Shown here piece by piece: positions 1 to 6,861 of a DNA stretch of 55,665 bases. This DNA comes from an uncultured Bacilli bacterium (lineage in GTDB: Bacteria > Bacillota_I > Bacilli_A > RF39 > UBA660). Numbering within the stretch: position 1 is the stretch's first letter; each line of letters opens with the position of its first letter. Made by a program: the position numbers and the translations under genes. Location: the NCBI GenBank assembly GCA_934090595.1, contig CAKOJO010000001.1, forward strand, positions 1 to 55,665, in the 5' to 3' direction. The notes below the pieces were generated by a model. The model was not told where the DNA came from and searched no databases. It was given only the letters and a program-made list of their open reading frames with translations.

Positions 1-19
1 TTTATAATTAAATTATATC

Positions 20-48
20 AAAAAAAAGACAGAAATTGAATTTCTATC
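20..48 (-). terminator. Terminator of the rpmH-rnpA-yidC-jag operon
   Basis: Read on the minus strand, an inverted repeat (stem GATAGAAAT / ATTTCTGTC with one G-U pair) is followed by eight T residues. It lies about 35 bases past the jag stop codon and fits an intrinsic terminator. Confidence 0.75.
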
Positions 49-82
49 TCATAAAAATCTTAAGTTAATAACATTGCTAGTT

Positions 83-691
83 TTAGTCTTCTTTTGGTTT
101 TATTACAACGTATCTGTTTGGTTCTTCACCTTCACTTTGTGTTATTACATCTTTTGAATTTGTTAATACGTTATGAATTATTCTTCTTTCATATGAATTC
201 ATTGGTTCTAAACTAACTGGTTGTTTAGATTTTGCAACGTCTTTTGCTGTGTATTTAGCAAGTTTTTCTAATCTTGATTTTCTTTGATTTTTGTAATCAT
301 TTACGTCTACAGTAAATTTGTAGAATGTATTATATTTTGTTGAAACCATTTGACTTGCTAGTGTTTGCAAAGCATCAATAGTTTTTCCATTTTTACCAAT
401 TAAAACTGAAGATGTTGATGAGATTATGTTATAAATTAATTGTGTATCTCTTGTTTTTGTTTCAATGTTACAATCAAATCCCATATCTTTTACTATTTTG
501 TATAAAAAGTCCTTTATTTCTTTATTTAGTTCTGATTTTGTTATAGCAAATACTTCAACTTTTTTATTAAATAGTGTTTTTTTTGTTTCTTTTTCTATTA
601 TTATTACTTCATCTTGTTTAGCATTTAAATCTATTAAAGCATTAGATATTGCTTCTTCTTTTGTTTTTCCTATATATGTTTTATTTTCCAT
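83..691 (-). CDS. jag: RNA-binding protein Jag/KhpB (SpoIIIJ-associated)
   Basis: This is the Jag/KhpB protein (202 aa), a cytoplasmic RNA-binding partner of KhpA in Firmicutes and a companion of YidC/SpoIIIJ. An N-terminal Jag_N domain (about residues 1-50, starting IGKTKEEAI) is followed by a KH domain with the GxxG-type loop LIGKNGKTIDAL and a C-terminal R3H domain (NSYERRIIH). The start overlaps the end of yidC by 11 bases and is preceded by AGGAG, so translation is probably coupled to yidC. The gene ends the leftward operon. Family knowledge links it to control of cell elongation and division; a role in sporulation here is inferred only from its neighbour. Confidence 0.95.
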   Translation of the reverse strand: MENKTYIGKTKEEAISNALIDLNAKQDEVIIIEKETKKTLFNKKVEVFAITKSELNKEIKDFLYKIVKDMGFDCNIETKTRDTQLIYNIISSTSSVLIGKNGKTIDALQTLASQMVSTKYNTFYKFTVDVNDYKNQRKSRLEKLAKYTAKDVAKSKQPVSLEPMNSYERRIIHNVLTNSKDVITQSEGEEPNRYVVIKPKED

Positions 692-1610
692 TTTTAAGAC
701 TCCTGTTAACTAATTTATTTTGGACTATTGTAAATAATGATGATGTAATCCAGTAAAATGCTATTGCTGTTGGTAGAGTAAATGCCATGAATCCTATGAA
801 TATAGTCATGAAATTCATCATCATGTTCATTTGATTTGCCATTGCGTTATCTTTATCTTGCATTTGTTTATTATTTTTATATGAGAAATATGTTGTTACA
901 ATAATTAGTGCTGGTATTATTATGTAATACCAATTTCCATTTGTTATAGCAGTCCATGGTGTTATTCCCATATTTATTCCTATAAATGTTTCTTCATATA
1001 TTGCAGGAACTCTTTGAATCGCTTCCCAGAATGCTAATAGAATAGGTAATTGTAAGAAAGCAAATATGCATCCTGACATTGGATTTATGTTGTATTTTTT
1101 ATATATTGCTAACATTTCTTGACCTTTTTTATTCATTGATTCAGGATCTGTTTTATTTTCATATTTCTTTTCTAACTTAGTTAATTCTGGTTGAGCTTTT
1201 TTCATCATTTCAGATTGTATAGCAGTTTTTTTAGTTACTGGGTATAATATTCCTCTTAATATAAGAGTTATTATTACTAATGATATTGCTATGCTACCTA
1301 CTATTTTACTTAGGTTTATTATTATGAATGCTAATGGTCTTACGAATAGAGTGTTCCATAGCCCTTCATATTCTCCAGATATTTTTAGATTGTCACAATC
1401 TGGTAATTTTGATATATCTTTTTTGTTGTCTTCATATAGTTTTATTAATTCTTTATCTGTTGGTTTACATACTATGTTTTCTGTTACATTTTGGCCAGTT
1501 TTTTCATATTTTACTGGTTTATTATCACTGTCTGTTAATGTTTTTGTACAACCAGATAGTGTTATTATTAGTAAAAAGACAGTTAATATTTTAGTTATTT
1601 TATTTTTCAT
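681..1610 (-). CDS. yidC: Membrane protein insertase YidC/SpoIIIJ
   Basis: YidC-family insertase (309 aa), which places membrane proteins in the cytoplasmic membrane with or without SecYEG. It begins with a lipoprotein signal peptide ending in the lipobox LSGC (Cys21). The conserved 60KD_IMP region follows, with the groove arginine in LILRGILYP, the cytoplasmic hairpin rich in Lys/Glu, and later membrane segments up to about residue 295. In Bacillus one of two paralogues (SpoIIIJ) is needed for sigma-G activation, and this copy occupies the spoIIIJ position between rnpA and jag. It overlaps rnpA by 11 bases and has a good AAGGAG site. Whether a second YidC exists cannot be seen here. Confidence 0.96.
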   Translation of the reverse strand: MKNKITKILTVFLLIITLSGCTKTLTDSDNKPVKYEKTGQNVTENIVCKPTDKELIKLYEDNKKDISKLPDCDNLKISGEYEGLWNTLFVRPLAFIIINLSKIVGSIAISLVIITLILRGILYPVTKKTAIQSEMMKKAQPELTKLEKKYENKTDPESMNKKGQEMLAIYKKYNINPMSGCIFAFLQLPILLAFWEAIQRVPAIYEETFIGINMGITPWTAITNGNWYYIIIPALIIVTTYFSYKNNKQMQDKDNAMANQMNMMMNFMTIFIGFMAFTLPTAIAFYWITSSLFTIVQNKLVNRSLKNGK

Positions 1611-1938
1611 ATTGTTCTCCTTTTTTAAAAATAGAAATTAGTTGCTGTTCCATTTCTTGATAAGTAATGTCAACAGCATCCTTCTTTATGATAATTATAT
1701 ATTTTTTATTATCTCGGTAAATATTTTTATTATTATCTATTATTGCTTTAGTTCTACGTTTTAATTTGTTTCTTGTTACAGCGTTTCCTATATGTTTTAC
1801 AAATGTTATACCAAATTTTGGAATATTAGAATCGTTGTTTTCTATATTTAATATAAAGTATTTGTTTGAAACACCATTTCTTTTTTTTATTATTGAACTA
1901 AATTCATCTGATTTTTTAATGATATTAATTTTTTTCAT
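1600..1938 (-). CDS. rnpA: Ribonuclease P protein component
   Basis: Protein subunit of RNase P (112 aa), which helps the catalytic RNA cut the 5' leader from pre-tRNAs. The family signature GNAVTRNKLKRR is present at about residues 51-62, and the protein is very basic. It lies downstream of rpmH in the conserved rpmH-rnpA-yidC-jag order, and its stop overlaps the yidC start. A hairpin with a T-run between rpmH and rnpA suggests attenuation, so that L34 is made in excess over RnpA. Confidence 0.96.
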   Translation of the reverse strand: MKKINIIKKSDEFSSIIKKRNGVSNKYFILNIENNDSNIPKFGITFVKHIGNAVTRNKLKRRTKAIIDNNKNIYRDNKKYIIIIKKDAVDITYQEMEQQLISIFKKGEQYEK

Positions 1939-1955
1939 ATTTACCCCCTTATAAG

Positions 1956-1978
1956 GAAAAAACCACTTTTTCTAGTGG
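1956..1978 (-). terminator. Attenuator-like hairpin between rpmH and rnpA
   Basis: On the minus strand, CCACT-(6 nt)-AGTGG is followed at once by TTTTTT. It sits in the 43-base gap between the rpmH stop and the rnpA start, so it probably lowers read-through from the ribosomal protein gene into rnpA. Confidence 0.6.
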
Positions 1979-1981
1979 ATA

Positions 1982-2107
1982 TTATTTTGATAATTTTTTT
2001 CTGCCTTTTCTTCTTCTGCTGTTAATTATTCCTGATTTCATACGTGAGAAAAAACCGTGTTTCTTTTTCATTCTACGCTTATTAGGTTGATATGTTCCTT
2101 TTTTCAC
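1982..2107 (-). CDS. rpmH: 50S ribosomal protein L34
   Basis: Ribosomal protein L34 (41 aa), a short, extremely basic protein of the large subunit. The translated sequence begins MKKGTYQPNKRR and contains HGFFSRM and SRRRKGRKKLSK, which match the L34 signatures TYQP, HGFRxRM and RRxKGRxxLS. It starts at GTG (2107-2105) with a strong GGAGG site seven bases upstream; no ATG fits. At 41 residues it is a few shorter than the usual 44-46 because the middle (between SRM and SRRR) is compressed. It is the first gene of the leftward operon and diverges from dnaA across the putative origin. Confidence 0.95.
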   Translation of the reverse strand: MKKGTYQPNKRRMKKKHGFFSRMKSGIINSRRRKGRKKLSK

Positions 2108-2136
2108 TTCTTGCACCTCCAAACTTATTCGCTATT

Positions 2137-2166
2137 ATTATAAGAAAAAAATAGGGTAGTTGTCAA
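2137..2166 (-). promoter_or_regulatory. SigA-type promoter of rpmH
   Basis: On the minus strand a perfect -35 TTGACA (2166-2161) and a perfect -10 TATAAT (2142-2137) are separated by 18 bases, about 30 bases before the rpmH start codon. Confidence 0.8.
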
Positions 2167-2230
2167 TGTTTTTTTTGAAATTAACAGTTTCAACGTTAAT
2201 TAACAGTTAATAATTGTTGCATTGTTAATT

Positions 2231-2329
2231 TGTTAATAAAAAAATTGTTGAAATTTGTTGAAAATTAATTTATTATATATAAACAAAGGAAATCGTATGT
2301 TAATAAGTCTGTTAATAACTTGTTAATAA
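2231..2329 (+). repeat. Cluster of four DnaA-box-like TGTTAATAA repeats
   Basis: Exact copies lie at 2231, 2298, 2310 and 2321, all in the same orientation. For this base composition a rough estimate gives about 0.01 expected copies in 100 bases on both strands, so the clustering is not chance. Their identity as DnaA boxes is inferred from position and similarity. Confidence 0.7.
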
Positions 2330-2411
2330 CTTTTTTACTATTTTATTTTTTAACAATTTGTATTACAATGTAATTAGTTGCAAATACTTTATGATGGGGA
2401 GAGTGGTTTCG

Positions 2412-3782
2412 ATGGACAATAATTCTTTATGGAAAAAAGTTTTAGATGAAATTAGTGTTAATTTAGATTCAATGTCTTTTGAAACCTGGTTTAACGGAAT
2501 TGATTTCTTTGATATAAAGGATAATAGTATACGTTTAGTTGTTCCTATTATGTTTTATAAGAATCATATTGATGAACATTATAAGCAATTGATATTAGAT
2601 AGTTTTAACAAGTTATTAACAAATCCTGTTGATAACATAGTTTATATTTTACAGAAAGATTTAAATAGCATTTTAGAAGTTGAAAAAAAAGAAAATGAAC
2701 CAGTTAAAGTTAACGATTTTAATTCTTATAATAGTTTTAATTCCAATTTAAAAAGTAATTATACTTTTGAAAGCTTTGTAGTTGGGGAGTCTAATAAATT
2801 TGCACAAGCTGCTGCTTTAGCGGTTGCAGAAAATCCTGGTACTATGTATAATCCACTTTTTATTTATGGCAATAGTGGACTTGGTAAAACTCATTTAATG
2901 CATGCTATTGGTAATTATATTGTTAACAAACACAAACTTAGAGTTTTATATGTAACTTGTGACAACTTTATGAATGATTTTGTGGGATTATCTAGAAATA
3001 ATCAACAGAATATGAATAATCTAGATTATATTGAGTTTTTTAAAAATAAGTATAGAAATATAGATGTTTTAATTATTGATGATATTCAATTTTTAGGTGG
3101 TGCAGAGAAATCTCAACAAGAGTTCTTTCATACTTTTAATAACTTGTATAATGATAGTAAACAGATAATTGTTTCTTCTGATAGGTCTCCTGAAGATTTA
3201 AAGTTTCTAGAAGATCGTTTAAAAACTAGATTTTGTTGGGGATTACAAGTTGATATTGATCCTCCGGATACTTCTCTTAAAGTAGCAATTATAAAGAAGA
3301 AGATTCGTGGAGAAAATATTATACTTAATGATGATGTTGTTAATTATATTGCTTCCAATGTTGGAAATGATGTCAGACAGCTTGAGGGTTCGATAAATAG
3401 ATTGGTTGCTTATTCCGCTATTATGAATGAAAGTAATATTACAGTTGATTTTGCTATGGAAGCCTTAAAAGATTTTACAAAGAAACAAGTTACTGATAGC
3501 AATAATATTAGGAGAATTCAAAAAGAAGTGGCTAATTTTTATAAGATTTCTTATGAAGATATGAAGTCTAAAAAAAGAACTCCTAGTCTTGCTATTCCAA
3601 GGCAAGTTGCTATGTATTTATGTAGAAAACTAACAGATGAGTCGTATGAAAGAATTGGAATTGAGTTTTCTGGTAAGAATCATGCTACTGTAATACATGC
3701 ATGTAATAAGATAGCGGGAGAAATGAAAACTAATAGTAGTTTAAAGAGCGCTATTGATGATATTGAGAAGCAATTAACATAG
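2412..3782 (+). CDS. dnaA: Chromosomal replication initiator DnaA
   Basis: DnaA (456 aa) binds oriC, melts it and helps load the replicative helicase. The domain I fold at the N-terminus starts MDNNSLWKKVLDE. Walker A GNSGLGKTH is at about residue 153, Walker B VLIIDDIQFL at about 219, and the helix-turn-helix domain IV is at the C-terminus. I chose ATG 2412 because GGGGAGAG lies eight bases upstream and the homologous N-terminus begins there; the open frame extends further upstream without a ribosome site. In the recognition helix the usual GGRDHTTV is SGKNHATV (Asn423, His424, Ala425, Thr426), an uncommon change at base-contacting positions. One more TTATTAACA lies inside the gene at 2613. 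Confidence 0.98.
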   Translation: MDNNSLWKKVLDEISVNLDSMSFETWFNGIDFFDIKDNSIRLVVPIMFYKNHIDEHYKQLILDSFNKLLTNPVDNIVYILQKDLNSILEVEKKENEPVKVNDFNSYNSFNSNLKSNYTFESFVVGESNKFAQAAALAVAENPGTMYNPLFIYGNSGLGKTHLMHAIGNYIVNKHKLRVLYVTCDNFMNDFVGLSRNNQQNMNNLDYIEFFKNKYRNIDVLIIDDIQFLGGAEKSQQEFFHTFNNLYNDSKQIIVSSDRSPEDLKFLEDRLKTRFCWGLQVDIDPPDTSLKVAIIKKKIRGENIILNDDVVNYIASNVGNDVRQLEGSINRLVAYSAIMNESNITVDFAMEALKDFTKKQVTDSNNIRRIQKEVANFYKISYEDMKSKKRTPSLAIPRQVAMYLCRKLTDESYERIGIEFSGKNHATVIHACNKIAGEMKTNSSLKSAIDDIEKQLT

Positions 3783-3795
3783 TGATGTTAGTAGA

Positions 3796-3876
3796 TGTTA
3801 ATAAGTTAATGATTTATTAACATAATGAAATTAGTTTAAACTGTTTATAGATAAGGAAATTGATGACTTATTAACA
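3796..3876. repeat. DnaA-box-like repeats downstream of dnaA
   Basis: The 151-base dnaA-dnaN gap carries TGTTAATAA at 3796-3804 and its reverse complement TTATTAACA at 3814-3822 and 3868-3876. They resemble the downstream box cluster of the bipartite Bacillus oriC. Confidence 0.65.
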
Positions 3877-3933
3877 ATATTAACAGTAATAATATAAATA
3901 ATAAATATATTAAAAAGAAAGAAGGAATGAAAT

Positions 3934-5052
3934 ATGAAATTTAGAATTAAAAAAAATGTTTTACTTGAAGCACTTAACAATGTTTCAAAGGCTTTATCAA
4001 ATAAGAATATTATACCAATACTTTCAGGAATAAAATTTGAACTTTTTGATGATAAACTAGTTCTTACTGCATCAGATAATGATATAACTATTCAATCTAT
4101 TATTGAAAAAAGTGATGATATTGAGATTGTTAATACTGGTAGTATCGTTATAAAAGGTAAATATATATTAGATATAATAAGAAAATTAGAAGATAAGTTT
4201 ATAAATGTTGAACTTTTTGATGATTATAAGGTAATGATTTATACTGAAAATAGTGAATTTAGTTTAAATGGTATTGATATTAAGGAATATCCTCAAATAG
4301 ATTTAACACTTTCTTCAGATGTTATCAGTTTATCTGTTAATGAACTTAAAAATATGATTGCTCAAACTAATTATGCTACTAGCATGGATGAGGCTAGAGT
4401 AGTGTTAACTGGTGTTAATATAAAAGTTGATGATAAGTTATTAGAATGTAGTGCAACTGATTCTTATAGATTAGCACTTAAAAAAATTAATTTATCTGAT
4501 AGTTTTGAAAAATTAGTAGATATTATTATACCAAGTAAAAATTTAGGTGAATTATTTAAGATTTTACCTAGTGATTTTGATGGTAACGTTAACATGTACA
4601 TATATAATAGTAAGATTATATTTGGTTTTGAAAACATTATATTTCAATCTAGATTAATTAGTGGTAATTATCCTAATACAAAGAATTTGATTCCAAATGA
4701 TAGCTTATTTGATTTAAGAGTCAACAGAAGTGAGTTTTTTAATATGGTTGATCGTGCTAGTATACTTAATAATGATAAAGATAATAATATTATTACTTTA
4801 GAAATTAACGATAATTTGTTAAAAATTACTTCAATGTCTTTAGAAATAGGAAAAGTTGAAGAAAAAATGAATGTTAATTGTTCTGAAAACATAAGAATTT
4901 CATTTAGTAGTAAATATATGATGGAAGCTTTATCTAAAATTAAGGGTGATGAAGTTGTACTTACTTTTGTTGGTGAAGTAAAACCAATTTTATTAAAGGA
5001 AGCAAATGATGATAGTCTAATTTCTTTGATTTTACCTATTAGAACTTATTAA
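3934..5052 (+). CDS. dnaN: DNA polymerase III beta sliding clamp
   Basis: Beta clamp (372 aa), the ring that tethers DNA polymerase III and many repair factors to DNA. Three topologically similar domains of about 120 residues are visible. The N-terminal motif ILSGIKFEL and the C-terminal LILPIRTY, equivalent to the conserved M-P-[VIL]-R end that lines the partner-binding pocket, are present. The start has an AGAAGG site and follows dnaA by 151 bases. A clear terminator follows, so dnaA-dnaN is separated from the comK-like gene. Lys-for-Met at the usual position is not seen; the end reads LPIRTY. Confidence 0.97.
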   Translation: MKFRIKKNVLLEALNNVSKALSNKNIIPILSGIKFELFDDKLVLTASDNDITIQSIIEKSDDIEIVNTGSIVIKGKYILDIIRKLEDKFINVELFDDYKVMIYTENSEFSLNGIDIKEYPQIDLTLSSDVISLSVNELKNMIAQTNYATSMDEARVVLTGVNIKVDDKLLECSATDSYRLALKKINLSDSFEKLVDIIIPSKNLGELFKILPSDFDGNVNMYIYNSKIIFGFENIIFQSRLISGNYPNTKNLIPNDSLFDLRVNRSEFFNMVDRASILNNDKDNNIITLEINDNLLKITSMSLEIGKVEEKMNVNCSENIRISFSSKYMMEALSKIKGDEVVLTFVGEVKPILLKEANDDSLISLILPIRTY

Positions 5053-5065
5053 ATTAAAAAAAATT

Positions 5066-5089
5066 GACCAAAAATTTGGTCTTTTTTTT
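5066..5089 (+). terminator. Terminator after dnaN
   Basis: The 16-base hairpin GACCAAA-aa-TTTGGTC is followed by eight T residues, 14 bases after the dnaN stop. Confidence 0.9.
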
Positions 5090-5102
5090 AATTTTTATAG
5101 TT

Positions 5103-5129
5103 TTCGACATTTTTCGATAAATTTCGACA
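5103..5129 (+). promoter_or_regulatory. Three tandem Spo0A-box-like repeats (TTCGAYA) upstream of comK
   Basis: TTCGACA (5103), TTCGATA (5113) and TTCGACA (5123) occur in direct repeat with exactly 10-base phasing. TTCGACA is the complement of the Spo0A box TGTCGAA. The repeats overlap the place where a -35 element would lie for a TATGAT -10 at 5136-5141 (TTCGAT at 5113 is 17 bases away). In B. subtilis phosphorylated Spo0A controls comK through several such boxes, so direct control is plausible. Binding is inferred. Confidence 0.6.
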
Positions 5130-5196
5130 TCTCTGTATGATAGGGTATTGATCAATATATTTTTATATATTAATTTTTGTGTGTGGGGGTGATATT

Positions 5197-5652
5197 ATGG
5201 ATTATGATATTAATAGAGATACAGTAATGATTATTCCAATAAATGATAAGAAATCTAGAGTTATTGAAACTAATAGTGATTATATAGTTGATGATAATGC
5301 TTATTCTATTATGGAACGTAGTTGTTTGTATTTTGGAAGTTCATATGAAGGAAGACTTATGAGTTCAAAAAGTATTTTGGGTAGTGTTTATAAGGCTCCA
5401 ATAGTAATTGAAGAAAGTAGAAGTATTATATTTTTTCCTGTAAAATCTTCTGTTGTGAAACAAAATATTTGGATTTCTTTGAATAATTTAGTTAGTTATA
5501 ATAAACATGATAAAAAAACTATTATAACTTTTAAAAGGGACAAACAAATTTTATTGGATATTCCTTATTTTTCTATTGATAGTCAGGTTCTTAGATCTAC
5601 TTTATTGGAATCTGTTATTCGTAGAAGAAAAAATGAAGAAAAAAACGATTAA
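5197..5652 (+). CDS. comK: ComK-family competence transcription factor
   Basis: This 151-residue protein matches ComK, the master activator of DNA uptake genes in Bacillus. The diagnostic block RSCLYFGSSYEGR is at residues 41-53, followed by KAPIVIEESRSIIFFP and a WISLNNL motif in the same order as ComK. It is shorter than B. subtilis ComK (192 aa) mainly at the C-terminus, where ClpC/MecA-dependent degradation signals sit in that protein. ATG 5197 follows GGGGGTGAT by three bases; earlier in-frame codons lack a ribosome site. The gene stands alone between two terminators, in the slot that holds yaaA in B. subtilis. ComK activity is inferred from the family. Confidence 0.85.
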   Translation: MDYDINRDTVMIIPINDKKSRVIETNSDYIVDDNAYSIMERSCLYFGSSYEGRLMSSKSILGSVYKAPIVIEESRSIIFFPVKSSVVKQNIWISLNNLVSYNKHDKKTIITFKRDKQILLDIPYFSIDSQVLRSTLLESVIRRRKNEEKND

Positions 5653-5675
5653 AAGTATTAAAATCGTTTTTTTTT
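5642..5675 (+). terminator. Terminator after comK
   Basis: AAACGATT (5643-5650) pairs with AATCGTTT (5662-5669), followed by a T-run to 5675. The stop codon of comK lies in the stem. Confidence 0.85.
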
Positions 5676-5686
5676 AGGGCGTTTTA

Positions 5687-5695
5687 TGGTATAAT
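5687..5695 (+). promoter_or_regulatory. Extended -10 promoter before recF
   Basis: TGG followed by TATAAT (5690-5695) forms an extended -10 element right after the comK terminator. No good -35 is visible. It would start a leader of about 65 bases before recF. Confidence 0.6.
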
Positions 5696-5767
5696 ATATG
5701 TGCAAGTATGAGTATACTGGTTTGGGAGTTGGTGCAAATTTGAGATATTTTTATTTTATTTTGAAAT

Positions 5768-6850
5768 ATGTATGTTAAAAACTTAAAAATTATTAATTTT
5801 AGAAAAATTGAAAATATTGATATAGAACTTAATAAAAATATTAATGTTTTTATAGGAAATAACGCTCAAGGAAAAACTAGTATACTTAATGCAATTTATA
5901 TGTTAGCTCTTACTAAGTTTGACAAGAATGTGACAGATGAAGAAATTATTAAAAGAGGTTTTTTATTTGGAAAAGTTAGAGGTACAGTTAAAGTAGGAAA
6001 AATTAGTAAAAAAATGGAAGTTATCTTGGAAAAAAATACTAAAATTCTACGAATTGATGGTAATATTTGTAATAGAGTTACTGATTATTTATCTAATTTG
6101 AATGTTATTATGTTTTCTCCAGATGACTTAGATATTGTTAAAAAATCTCCTTCTATAAGGAGAAATCTCATGAATGTGGAATTGTGTCAATTGTATCCTT
6201 CATATGTTAAGGTTTTAAATGAGTACAATAAAATACTCAAGATTAGAAATGAATATATAAGGAAGAATTTTAACAATATAAATGTTGATTACTTTGATGT
6301 TATTACTAACAATTTAATTGATCGTGCAATTATTATAATGAATTATAGAAAAATATTTATTTCTAAGTTAAATGAGAATATTTCTAGTGTTTATTATAAG
6401 ATTATGAAACAAAATGGTCTTAGAATTAATTATTTATGTAATTTACCATGTTGTAATAAGGGTGAACTAATTAGTTTTTATAGAGAAAATTTTGTTAATG
6501 AAATTAATCAAAAAATTACTTTGTATGGTCCACATAGGGATGATTTTGATTTTTATCTTAATGATGAAAATTTGAAATTATATGGTTCACAGGGACAACA
6601 GAGAGTTGCAATATTGTCGTTAAAACTTAGTGAGATTGGTATATTTAAAGAAATAAAAGGTTATTATCCTATTGTGTTATTGGATGATATATTTAGTGAA
6701 TTGGATATTGAAAAAAGAAGTAATTTATTAAAATTTATAAAGTCTAATATACAGTTTATAATAACTACTACTGATGTTAAAAATATTAGTTCAAAGATAT
6801 TGGATAAAGCTAGTATTTTTAATTTAAAGGATGGAAAAATTGTTAAATAG
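5768..6850 (+). CDS. recF: DNA replication and repair protein RecF
   Basis: RecF (360 aa), an SMC-like ATPase that with RecO and RecR loads RecA at gapped DNA. Walker A GNNAQGKTS is at residues 30-38, the ABC signature LYGSQGQQR near 270, and Walker B IVLLDDIFSEL near 300. The ATG start at 5768 fits the family N-terminus (MYVKNLKIINFRKI) but has only a weak ribosome site. It is followed by gyrB after 11 bases, so recF, gyrB and gyrA probably form one transcript from the promoter at 5690. The yaaB gene found between recF and gyrB in B. subtilis is absent. Confidence 0.96.
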   Translation: MYVKNLKIINFRKIENIDIELNKNINVFIGNNAQGKTSILNAIYMLALTKFDKNVTDEEIIKRGFLFGKVRGTVKVGKISKKMEVILEKNTKILRIDGNICNRVTDYLSNLNVIMFSPDDLDIVKKSPSIRRNLMNVELCQLYPSYVKVLNEYNKILKIRNEYIRKNFNNINVDYFDVITNNLIDRAIIIMNYRKIFISKLNENISSVYYKIMKQNGLRINYLCNLPCCNKGELISFYRENFVNEINQKITLYGPHRDDFDFYLNDENLKLYGSQGQQRVAILSLKLSEIGIFKEIKGYYPIVLLDDIFSELDIEKRSNLLKFIKSNIQFIITTTDVKNISSKILDKASIFNLKDGKIVK

Positions 6851-6861
6851 GAAGTGAAATT

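Larger units (their letters stand above)
2108..2411. other. oriC: Putative origin of replication (oriC), upstream part
   Basis: This 304-base gap between divergent rpmH and dnaA is extremely A+T-rich. It holds four direct copies of TGTTAATAA (2231-2239, 2298-2306, 2310-2318, 2321-2329); the last three are spaced 12 and 11 bases apart, about one helical turn. Read on the other strand this is TTATTAACA, one base from the DnaA-box consensus TTATNCACA. Canonical TTATCCACA was not seen. Three further copies lie between dnaA and dnaN, giving the bipartite layout known from Bacillus. A TACAAT hexamer at 2364-2369 may be the dnaA -10 element, without a clear -35. Confidence 0.7.
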
